Shown one piece after another: positions 1-5,923 of a DNA stretch of 5,923 nucleotides; the first letter of the stretch is position 1; every line of letters begins with the position of its first letter. The position numbers and the translations under genes were made by a program. The notes beneath the pieces were generated by a model that ran no database searches, was not told the DNA's origin, and saw only the letters and a program-made list of their open reading frames with translations. Source of the DNA: Actinomycetota bacterium (GTDB taxonomy: Bacteria > Acidobacteriota > Blastocatellia > Chloracidobacteriales > Chloracidobacteriaceae); the NCBI GenBank assembly GCA_013298335.1, contig JAAFHI010000247.1:1-5923 (forward strand), in the 5' to 3' direction.

Positions 1-2
1 AT

Positions 3-911
3 GTTTCCGACCCGGCACTGGCCGACCGGTTGCTCGAACTGGCGACCGTTGACGCCGACGGCATCCCGCGGGTCTATTTTTCCGAACCTCCCCCCGCCGG
101 TCCCGGTTTGGTCTTCCAGAAATTCCAGCAGCGACCGGTTGAACCCACCTTTACGTACTATGCGGGCGGCGCGGACCGCCGGACGGTCGTGCGGATTCCG
201 GCGGTCAAGGATCGCGACTGGAACACCTGGGAGTTTGACGCGCCCCAGACCATTGCGGAACTGGTGGAATACGCCGACCGGAAGCAGCGCGAATATGACG
301 TGGCGCTGACGTCGTTCAAACGCCGCGAGGCCCGCAAGCGCAAGCGGTGGGTCGGCAGCGGCCAGGAGCTTTCCGCGCTGGCCAACGACATGATCCGGGT
401 GTTTCACGACAACCCGCTGTCGCGCGCCGAGTGGGATCACAAGGGCCGTCCCTATCTGGTCGCCCCGAATCGCGACGGTATCTGGAACGGCTGGGTGGCG
501 CGTTTCTGCGCCGATATCCGGTTCATTCAGGAAGCCAATCGCCGCCGGTTGATTGATCGTGAGCGGCTTCGGCGCGAAAAAAGTGTCCGGAAGCGGCTGG
601 ACGACGAACTGCTTGAGAAATCCAACCGGATTCTGGCGAAATTGCAGTTGGTCGAGTCTCCGGCGGACCCGGTCCAGTTTCGGGGCATTTCGGCGAAGTC
701 CGGCTTTGACGGCGGTGACGATCTCCACGACGACCACATCGAAAAGAAGCCGGAAGCCGCCCCGGCTGATCCGCTGGCGGAGCATCGCACCGAAATTCTG
801 GATTTGCTGGGACGGTTCAAGAAAATCTTTCAACCGGGGAAACCGGCGTTTCGGGAACGGACGAATCCGGTTGAGGTGTGGAAGTCACCGGAGGGGCTGA
901 AAGACGCCTGA
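3..911 (+). CDS. Unrecognised charged protein, C-terminal part (5' end outside window)
   Basis: I do not recognise this protein. The frame is open from the left edge to a TGA at 909-911, giving 302 visible codons. The first possible in-frame start is a TTG at 30, which has no ribosome binding site and falls inside what looks like a continuous helix (DPALADRLLELA), so the gene most likely begins outside the window. Visible residues 1-80 are mixed and Pro/Gly/aromatic-rich. Residues about 105-116 form a very basic patch (FKRREARKRKRW). Residues about 117-170 are rich in Trp, Asn and aromatic residues (NPLSRAEWDHKGRPY, then DGIWNGWVARF). Residues about 175-215 are dominated by Arg, Glu and Leu and look like a long helix or coiled coil. 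The tail is acidic and Pro-rich, followed by a short helix (EILDLLGRFKKIF). No membrane segment is visible. It converges on the lipase gene. The basic patch would suit nucleic-acid or protein binding, but that is a guess. Confidence 0.8.
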   Translation, partial: VSDPALADRLLELATVDADGIPRVYFSEPPPAGPGLVFQKFQQRPVEPTFTYYAGGADRRTVVRIPAVKDRDWNTWEFDAPQTIAELVEYADRKQREYDVALTSFKRREARKRKRWVGSGQELSALANDMIRVFHDNPLSRAEWDHKGRPYLVAPNRDGIWNGWVARFCADIRFIQEANRRRLIDRERLRREKSVRKRLDDELLEKSNRILAKLQLVESPADPVQFRGISAKSGFDGGDDLHDDHIEKKPEAAPADPLAEHRTEILDLLGRFKKIFQPGKPAFRERTNPVEVWKSPEGLKDA

Positions 912-987
912 GCGCGGCATGTATATTAGGATCGCGCGCGCGTACGATGAACGGTTCTTCAAAGTTCCGGGAATCGGAACGGGTACG

Positions 988-1028
988 AAATGAAAAAGAG
1001 GACGGGGGATGAACCCTCCGTCCTCTTT
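988..1028 (-). terminator. Rho-independent terminator of the lipase gene, in the convergent gap
   Basis: AAAGAGGACGG at 995-1005 pairs perfectly with CCGTCCTCTTT at 1018-1028. Three further G-C pairs (1006-1008 with 1014-1016) close a five-base loop if T1017 is bulged. Read on the minus strand, the stem runs into UUUUUCAUUU, a good U-tract, about 28 bases after the lipase stop codon. On the plus strand the stem is followed by CCCGTTTTC, a weaker tail, so it may also stop the left-hand gene less efficiently. Its position between two convergent genes fits termination well. Confidence 0.85.
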
Positions 1029-1056
1029 CCCGTTTTCACCTATCGGAAACGCGGTT

Positions 1057-2103
1057 CTAGCTGGTCGAATGGAATTTGACCATCCGGAGTTGATAGTAGG
1101 CCGTCTGGTCCTTGCAGCCGAAGTGGCCGTAGGGCACGGTCGAAAAACTCCTCTCGCCGGTCTGGCCGGGAATCCGGCAGGTGTTCACCCCGTAGACGAT
1201 GCAGCCGTAGCCGACCACTTCGTCCACGCTCGACCAGATGGAGTAGCGGAACGCCCCCTCGTAGCCCGAACTCGAATTCAGTTCGACAAGGAATGACGAC
1301 ACGCCGTAGGGGCCGAGAAGTCCGATCAGGTAGCCCGGATAGAACCCGTTGGTGCTGCCGCAGGTCGGCGTCGAGGGGCCGCTCAGATAGCACGAGGTCA
1401 ATCCCCGGTTCGCGCCGGAAATCCCGACAAAGGTGTCGATGCTCGACGTCAGCGCCGTGCCGAGGTTGTAGTTGCCGCCCGCGAGCGAATCCGACGCCGG
1501 ACCGCCCTTGATGGCCTTGCGCATGAGGGTGACGCCCATCGAATGGGTGACGATGTCCACCTTGGTCGCCCCGGTATAGGCCTTGACCGCCTGGATGAAC
1601 GCCCGGAGGCGCGTCAGATTGTCTTTCGAATGGTATTGCGCGGCGGAATAGAGCGCGTTGGCCGGTCCCCACGTCGTGGCGTAGATTTCGGACGGCTTGT
1701 AACCCTGTGAAATGAAGTAATCAATCGAGGCGTTCCAGCCGGTCTGTCCGATGACGCCGGTCCCGACTGCCTTGTCGGAATTCCCGTGGATGAAGATGAC
1801 GGGCTGGTTGACGACCGTGTCGGTGTCGTTGGTCTTGCCGCCGAAACTGCCGCCGGAAATGTCGGTCCGGGCGAAATCGTAGCCGCCGTAGCCGTTCGCG
1901 GTGAGCCAGTTCCGGAAATGCGTGGTCAGACCCGCCGTCGAGGTGACGGGGGCCGCCGCCGGGGCTGCCGCGACGACCGGTTTGGCGGCTTTGGCGACCG
2001 GCGTCCGGGCAAACGCCGGGAACGTGGTTGAAATGAATACCGAAAGGACGAGCAGCCCCATTCCGACGAGGCGGCAACCGGAAAATCCGAACCGAAGTGC
2101 CAT
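1057..2103 (-). CDS. Secreted triacylglycerol lipase, class 2 (Lipase_2 / EstA-EstB-like alpha/beta hydrolase)
   Basis: This is a 348-residue lipase or esterase predicted to hydrolyse ester bonds of lipids outside the cytoplasm. Residues 1-32 form a Sec signal peptide: basic start, hydrophobic core [10 protein letters not shown], and an A-F-A cleavage site before Arg33. An Ala/Pro/Lys-rich linker follows at about 35-52. The alpha/beta-hydrolase features come in order: the oxyanion-hole strand and loop VIFIHGNSD (102-110), the family block ATTWG (142-146), the nucleophile elbow T-H-S-M-G with Ser188, the strand [10 protein letters not shown] (225-234), the probable acid Asp294 in SSVDE, and the probable base His327 in YGHFG. 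The mature part has five cysteines (238, 248, 301, 309, 330), so disulfides are possible. The ATG at 2103 is chosen because GGAGG lies six bases upstream and the signal peptide starts there. The gene follows the receptor gene by 93 bp on the same strand and ends before a strong terminator. Substrate chain length cannot be read from sequence. Confidence 0.92.
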   Translation of the reverse strand: MALRFGFSGCRLVGMGLLVLSVFISTTFPAFARTPVAKAAKPVVAAAPAAAPVTSTAGLTTHFRNWLTANGYGGYDFARTDISGGSFGGKTNDTDTVVNQPVIFIHGNSDKAVGTGVIGQTGWNASIDYFISQGYKPSEIYATTWGPANALYSAAQYHSKDNLTRLRAFIQAVKAYTGATKVDIVTHSMGVTLMRKAIKGGPASDSLAGGNYNLGTALTSSIDTFVGISGANRGLTSCYLSGPSTPTCGSTNGFYPGYLIGLLGPYGVSSFLVELNSSSGYEGAFRYSIWSSVDEVVGYGCIVYGVNTCRIPGQTGERSFSTVPYGHFGCKDQTAYYQLRMVKFHSTS

Positions 2104-2109
2104 TGCATT

Positions 2110-2114
2110 CCTCC
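2110..2114 (-). promoter_or_regulatory. Ribosome binding site of the lipase gene
   Basis: GGAGG on the minus strand lies six bases before the ATG at 2101-2103. Another ATG lies five bases further upstream, directly after the GGAGG; it is out of frame and too close to be used, so this site fixes the start. Confidence 0.75.
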
Positions 2115-2141
2115 GCTTTCCGATGGTGAAGGTTTCGAACC

Positions 2142-2184
2142 GAAGGGAAGCCCCGTTGCTGCGGGGCTTCCCTTCATTGAAGGG
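2142..2184 (-). terminator. Strong hairpin between receptor and lipase genes, with an overlapping alternative hairpin (terminator or attenuator candidate)
   Basis: GAAGGGAAGCCCCG at 2142-2155 and CGGGGCTTCCCTTC at 2162-2175 are perfect inverted repeats: a 14-bp stem with a six-base loop (TTGCTG). On the minus strand the hairpin begins 22 bases after the receptor stop codon and ends 38 bases before the lipase start codon. No run of U follows on either strand (the minus tail is GGTTCGAAACC), so it is not a textbook intrinsic terminator. It could be an inefficient terminator, an RNA-stabilising 3' end or an attenuator. A second perfect hairpin, CCCTTC-ATT-GAAGGG at 2170-2184, shares six bases with the large stem, so the two cannot both form fully. 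Confidence 0.6.
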
Positions 2185-2196
2185 CGTTCGCGCGGA

Positions 2197-5100
2197 CTAG
2201 AACGAATACTTGAACGCGAACTGGATGAGGCGCGGTCCGCTTGCCGTGCCCAGAATCCGGCCGTAGTTGATGTTTTGTACGACCGAAACCGGGTTGGCGA
2301 AGTTGACCTGATTGAAGGCATTGAAGAATTCCGCCCGGAACTCGATGCGCTGGCGCTCGCGAATCGGGAAGAACTTCACGACCGAAATGTCGGTATTGGC
2401 CTGCGCGGGTCCGCGCAGGATGTTGCGACCGGTTGTGCCGAAGTTGCCGGCCCGATTCGCCGCCGACACGAAGCCCGCCCGCGTGAAATACTGTTCAAGC
2501 CGGCTCCGAACATCACCGCTGGTCGTCAGACTGCCGGTGAATCCGGTCGCGTAGTCGGCGCGCGAGGCGTCGAAAAGGCTTCCGGCGGTGATGACGCTGA
2601 ACGGCAGACCCGTCTGGAAGGTCGAAACCCCGGCGATCTGCCAGTTGTTCAACAGCGTCTTGAAGAAGAGCCGATCGCCTTTGTATGCCTTCGGCAGGTC
2701 GTAGACGAAGCTGGCGACGATGCGGTGACGGCGGTCGAAATCCGACGTGCCGCGCACGCCGCGGAAGAAGCCCTGGTCGCCGAAATCGGCTGACACGTCG
2801 CTCGTTCCCGCCGAACTGAGCTGGCCGGAGTAATCATCGAGCGAATGTGACCAGGTGTAAGCGACGAGTCCCTGAAGACCCTTTGCCAGTCGGCGCGTGA
2901 GCGACACCTGGAGCGAGTTGTAGCTCGCATTGCCGCTGGTTTCCTGAATGTGGACACCAAAGCCGATGACCGGCAGGCCCGACAGGGCGGTATTCGGGAC
3001 CGGCGTGGTGAATCCGGTCGGCGCGGTGAAGGCGCTGGGGCCGAACGACTGGTTGGCGTTGCGGAAACGGGTCAGTTTCCGGCTCTGGGAGCCGACGTAC
3101 TGCACCTCTATCTGCGTATCCTTGAGGAATTCCCATTGGAACCCGAGGGAGTACTGCTGAATGTACGGCGTGCGCTGGAGCAGGCTCGGATAGATGCCCT
3201 GCACCGGAATCACGGCACCGTCGGTGCCACGGAAGGGAAGCCCGGCGGCAAGATTCGGCGGATAGGTCTGCGGAATGCCGGCGAAGGGGTTGGAGAGCGG
3301 ACGAGCCGCGTTAAAGGTTGAAACGCCAATCGTATAGTAGGGGAAGCTCAGTCCCTGATTGTTTGCCGAACGCGCGTTGCCACGGTCGTAGTAGATGCCG
3401 AAACCGCCACGCAGGACGAACTTGTTGCTGTCGAACGGACGCAGGGCGAATCCGATGCGCGGTGCAAAGTTGTTCTTGTCGGACGGAATGAGCGAGCGGT
3501 CGATTTGCGGAATTCCAGGAATCGGGGTGCGGGCATTGTCGGCCTGGAAAAAGCCGTTGAGCGTTCCGAGCTGTCCCGCGGCCTGAATGGACGGGTCATA
3601 GGTCACGAACCGGCCCTGGGTGTCGTAAAACGGGCCGTAGTAGTCATACCGCAGGCCGAAGTTGAAGGTCAGACGGCTGTTGACCTTCCAGTCGTCCTGA
3701 ATGAAGAAACCGAAATCCTTCGAGCGGATTTCGCGCGCCGCCGCGCCGGGGCCGATAATCGAGACCTGCGGAGCGAAGGGAACGTTTCCGACGCCGGGAA
3801 TCGCAAAGACGGTCCCGGAGAAAAGAAATTCGTTGAACGCCGGAGTTCCAAGGATACCGGCGTCGGTCGGCGTTCCGAAGAACGGACGGAAGCCCGGCGC
3901 GACGGCTCCGGTGAAGGTCAGCGATCCGCGGGCGAAGATGTCGAAACCGACCCGCACCCGGTTGTATCTGAATTCACCGCCGAGTTTCAGCGTGTGGTTG
4001 CCCTTCACGATCGTGAGGGTGTCGCCGAAGCTCGTCGTGTCGGCCTGGTTGTCGCTCGCCGAGAAACCGGCGGGACCGGCAGTGAAGAGGTTCTGGAGCG
4101 CAATCGCGGGCATGCCCGGGAAGCGCGCCTGATTCGGGGTGGTGATGCCGAACTGCGCCGCCGTGAAAGGCTCGACCGGGGTCGCGGTGGTCGGAATCTT
4201 GTTGTAGCCGAAACGCGCTTCGTTGACCATTCCGCTGGCAAAGACGTGCGTGTCGTTGATCGTCAGCAGGCGGTTGTTCGCCGTCAGATTCACCGGATAG
4301 CCCGGCGTCTGGAGGGCGTTCGCCAGACCGAACTGACTGTAAAGGCCCTGCTGCGTGGTGTTGTTGGCGAAGAAGTACTTCACCGAGAGACGGTTGTTGT
4401 TGGTGATCTGGGCATCGACGTTGGCGTTAAACTGGTCCTCGTCGAAGGTGGATTCCGACCCGAGGGTGCGCGAGCGGCTGCCGTTGCCCGAGGGAATCAG
4501 GAACGAACCGTCCGCATACCGCGCCCGCAGCATTCCGAGCGTCACGGGGTTGATGGTGGCGACCCGGGACGCGACCGGAAGGGCCGCGAAGTTCGGGGCG
4601 CGACCGGCGACGAGCGCGGCCAGCGCGTTGTCCGACCGGTCATCGGTCAGATCGGGTGCCGTGCCGATGACGGCGAGGCTGTTGATGCGCGACGTTCCGT
4701 TCGTTTCGCGCGTTCCCTGATAGGAACCGAAAAAGAAAAGACGGTCCTTGATGATGCGGCCGCCAAACGTGCCGCCGAACTGGTTGCGGTCATTCTTGGG
4801 CTTGGCGATGCCTTCCCGGTTGAGGAAGAAATCGTTGGCGTTGAGATTCCGGTTCCGCAGGAAGTAGTAGGCGTTCCCGTGGAATTCGTTCGAGCCCGAC
4901 TTGGTGATGGCGGTCACCACGCCACCGACGCCGCGTCCGTTGGAGGCGTCATACTGACTGGTCAGCACGATGAACTCCTGCAACGAATCGGTGGACGGTA
5001 CGGCGAGGTTCGGCGTCGAATTCGTGCCGATGGAGTTCGCGTCGATGCCGTTGATGAGTACTGAATTGCTCGTTGAGCGCTGGCCGTTGACGTTGAACGA

Positions 5101-5640
5101 GGTATCGCCGCGACCGACTTCCGACGTGTTGGCGATGTTGCTCGACGCGCCGGCGGAAAGGGTCAGCAGTTGTTGAAAGTTCCTTGTCGGAAGGGGCAAC
5201 TGGCGCAGACTCCGTTCCTCGATAACCCGTCCGTTGCTCGAAATGTCGGTTCGGACGAGCGTGCTTTCCGCGGTGACCACAACCGTTTCCCCGCTCACGT
5301 CGCCGACTTCGAGGGTGATGTCGGCATTGGTGTCTTCGGTGATCCGGACGGACACGTTGTTGAGGGTGGTTTTCCGGAAATTGGACGCCGTAATTTCAAC
5401 CGAGTAAATCCCCGGTTGAAGGAGCGGAACGGTGTAGTTCCCGGTTGCCGAGGTCGTGACGGATCGCGTCGCGCCCGTGGACTTTTCAGTCACGGTGACG
5501 GTCGCCCCGCCCACGACGGCCCCGGATTGGTCGGTGACGACGCCGCTGATCTGGCCGGTGGATGACTGCCCGAAGGCAGGCATCGCACCGAGGCCGAAGA
5601 ACAGCAGCGCAATGCAAACTCGCATGAGTCTGTCGCCCAT
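2197..5640 (-). CDS. Oar-like TonB-dependent outer-membrane receptor with N-terminal carboxypeptidase-regulatory-like domain
   Basis: This is a 1147-residue outer-membrane protein, a usual length for Oar-like receptors. Residues 1-24 are a signal peptide (core IALLFFGLGAM, cleavage A-F-G before Gln25). Residues about 29-112 form a carboxypeptidase-regulatory-like beta-sandwich (GQISGVVTDQSGAVVGGATV onwards, with GNYTVPLLQPGIYSVEI). Next comes ETVVVTA at 118-124, which resembles a TonB box, and a plug at about 130-250 containing FNVNGQRS, VLINGID and VVTAITKSGSNEFHG. The remainder is a beta-barrel with motifs typical of the acidobacterial group: RNQFGGTFGGRIIKDRLFFF near 285-304, FIQDDWKV near 645, LRGGFGIYYDR near 740, AYTWSHSLDD at 927-936, FRAEFFNAFNQVNF near 1101-1114, and a C-terminal Phe expected for barrel insertion by BAM. 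The ATG at 5640 is preferred to Met6 because AAGGAG sits nine bases upstream. Substrate is unknown: family members take up large or scarce ligands, and relatives have been linked to adhesion or protein secretion. Confidence 0.95.
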   Translation of the reverse strand: MGDRLMRVCIALLFFGLGAMPAFGQSSTGQISGVVTDQSGAVVGGATVTVTEKSTGATRSVTTSATGNYTVPLLQPGIYSVEITASNFRKTTLNNVSVRITEDTNADITLEVGDVSGETVVVTAESTLVRTDISSNGRVIEERSLRQLPLPTRNFQQLLTLSAGASSNIANTSEVGRGDTSFNVNGQRSTSNSVLINGIDANSIGTNSTPNLAVPSTDSLQEFIVLTSQYDASNGRGVGGVVTAITKSGSNEFHGNAYYFLRNRNLNANDFFLNREGIAKPKNDRNQFGGTFGGRIIKDRLFFFGSYQGTRETNGTSRINSLAVIGTAPDLTDDRSDNALAALVAGRAPNFAALPVASRVATINPVTLGMLRARYADGSFLIPSGNGSRSRTLGSESTFDEDQFNANVDAQITNNNRLSVKYFFANNTTQQGLYSQFGLANALQTPGYPVNLTANNRLLTINDTHVFASGMVNEARFGYNKIPTTATPVEPFTAAQFGITTPNQARFPGMPAIALQNLFTAGPAGFSASDNQADTTSFGDTLTIVKGNHTLKLGGEFRYNRVRVGFDIFARGSLTFTGAVAPGFRPFFGTPTDAGILGTPAFNEFLFSGTVFAIPGVGNVPFAPQVSIIGPGAAAREIRSKDFGFFIQDDWKVNSRLTFNFGLRYDYYGPFYDTQGRFVTYDPSIQAAGQLGTLNGFFQADNARTPIPGIPQIDRSLIPSDKNNFAPRIGFALRPFDSNKFVLRGGFGIYYDRGNARSANNQGLSFPYYTIGVSTFNAARPLSNPFAGIPQTYPPNLAAGLPFRGTDGAVIPVQGIYPSLLQRTPYIQQYSLGFQWEFLKDTQIEVQYVGSQSRKLTRFRNANQSFGPSAFTAPTGFTTPVPNTALSGLPVIGFGVHIQETSGNASYNSLQVSLTRRLAKGLQGLVAYTWSHSLDDYSGQLSSAGTSDVSADFGDQGFFRGVRGTSDFDRRHRIVASFVYDLPKAYKGDRLFFKTLLNNWQIAGVSTFQTGLPFSVITAGSLFDASRADYATGFTGSLTTSGDVRSRLEQYFTRAGFVSAANRAGNFGTTGRNILRGPAQANTDISVVKFFPIRERQRIEFRAEFFNAFNQVNFANPVSVVQNINYGRILGTASGPRLIQFAFKYSF

Positions 5641-5649
5641 GGATGAACT

Positions 5650-5655
5650 CTCCTT
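5650..5655 (-). promoter_or_regulatory. Ribosome binding site of the receptor gene
   Basis: AAGGAG on the minus strand lies nine bases before the ATG at 5638-5640. The next in-frame ATG (5623-5625, Met6) would be 24 bases away, so this site decides in favour of the longer protein. The 61-bp gap after the upstream ligase gene shows no convincing -35/-10 pair and no hairpin with a U-tract, so transcription from further upstream is plausible. Confidence 0.75.
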
Positions 5656-5701
5656 TTTGGTAAATGCTCTAACGTGAAGAAACGAAACCTGATACGGACG
5701 G

Positions 5702-5923
5702 CTATTCGCCGCGGACGGCGGCCTGCAATTCGCGCTTGAGAATCTTCCCGGCGGCGGTCATGGGCAGGGCGTCGAAAAATCGCACCGACTTCGGAACCTT
5801 GTAGGCGGCGAGCCGCTCGCGCAGGAAGCCGATGACGTCGGATTCGGTGGTCGCGTGGTCCGGTTTGAGCGTCACGCAGGCGAGTCCGACCTCGCCCCAT
5901 TTCGCGTCGGGAATCCCGACCAC
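5702..5923 (-). CDS. AMP-binding acyl-CoA synthetase-type enzyme, C-terminal domain only (5' end outside window)
   Basis: The last 74 codons of an ANL-superfamily adenylating enzyme are visible, ending in TAG at 5702-5704. The left-most readable codon is GTG read as Val (VVGIPDAKWGEVG), an internal position of the C-terminal domain, so this is not the start. The segment matches AMP-binding_C: the strand VGIPDAKWGEVGLACVTLK, a helix ESDVIGFLRERLAAYKVPKSV corresponding to the A9 region, and the A10 motif PMTAAGKILKREL, in which the Lys after Gly is the catalytic lysine of the adenylation half-reaction. Enzymes of this type activate a carboxylic acid with ATP and pass it to CoA. The wording of these motifs is typical of fatty-acyl or related CoA ligases rather than peptide-synthetase modules, but the acid cannot be told because the substrate pocket lies outside. 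It is 61 bp upstream of, and co-directional with, the receptor gene. Confidence 0.9.
   Translation of the reverse strand: MVGIPDAKWGEVGLACVTLKPDHATTESDVIGFLRERLAAYKVPKSVRFFDALPMTAAGKILKRELQAAVRGE

Noticed and set aside
30..32. TTG as the start of the left-hand gene
   Set aside because: No Shine-Dalgarno sequence precedes it, and the frame continues open to the window edge with helix-like sequence, so the gene is better read as cut by the edge.
922..954. Promoter-like TAATAT with a TTCATC 17 bases upstream on the minus strand
   Set aside because: The -35 match is weak (3 of 6) and it would transcribe only antisense into the left-hand gene; likely chance in the AT-rich patch.
964..980. Small hairpin GTTCCG-GGAAT-CGGAAC after the left-hand gene
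   Set aside because: The six-base stem is short and followed by GGGTACG with no U-tract, so I do not call it a terminator.
1009..1296. Plus-strand open frame of 95 codons beginning in the terminator loop
   Set aside because: Its start codon lies within the terminator hairpin, it has no ribosome binding site of its own, and most of it is antisense to the lipase.
1040..1672. Second minus-strand open frame of 210 codons overlapping the lipase
   Set aside because: It is a frame shadow of the lipase: His, Arg and Gly-rich with no family features, while the lipase frame holds the full triad and signal peptide.
3505..5064. Open frame of 519 codons on the plus strand, opposite the receptor gene
   Set aside because: Its product is a run of Arg, Glu, Val and Gly with no recognisable motif, signal or domain. 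It lies wholly antisense to a clearly coding receptor gene, which is expected when a GC-rich gene has biased third positions.
5921..5923. GTG as the start of a 73-residue small protein at the right edge
   Set aside because: The residues are the interior of an AMP-binding enzyme C-terminal domain, so the codon is an internal Val of a longer gene.

Overview
The window is about 5.9 kb of fairly GC-rich bacterial DNA carrying four protein-coding genes, two of them cut by the window edges. The best taxonomic clue is the 1147-residue outer-membrane receptor on the minus strand. It has a carboxypeptidase-regulatory-like domain fused to a TonB-dependent receptor, the Oar-like type that is strongly expanded in Acidobacteriota. 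An acidobacterial origin is therefore the most likely inference, but no rRNA or other marker gene is present to confirm it. I see no tRNA or rRNA, no CRISPR array and no insertion sequence.

Layout, left to right. (1) At 3-911 on the plus strand is the C-terminal 302 codons of an unrecognised, highly charged, probably cytoplasmic protein. (2) At 912-1056 is a convergent intergenic gap holding a strong hairpin terminator at 995-1028, whose U-tract is best on the minus strand. (3) At 1057-2103 on the minus strand is a secreted class 2 family triacylglycerol lipase with a signal peptide and a visible Ser-Asp-His triad. (4) At 2104-2196 is a spacer with a perfect 14-bp hairpin and an overlapping alternative hairpin. 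(5) At 2197-5640 on the minus strand is the Oar-like TonB-dependent receptor. (6) At 5702-5923 on the minus strand is the C-terminal end of an AMP-binding acyl-CoA synthetase-type enzyme that continues beyond the right edge.

The three minus-strand genes run in the order ligase, receptor, lipase, with gaps of 61 and 93 bp, and end at the strong terminator. A simple reading is a lipid-scavenging unit: the secreted lipase releases fatty acids from external lipid, the receptor is the outer-membrane component, and the ligase activates fatty acids to acyl-CoA. Only the lipase function is well supported from sequence. The receptor's substrate and the ligase's acid are not known, and the hairpin between receptor and lipase may separate or tune their expression. 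No wholly new system is evident. The most unusual points are the overlapping hairpins at 2142-2184, the animal-like lipase family and the unidentified left-hand gene.
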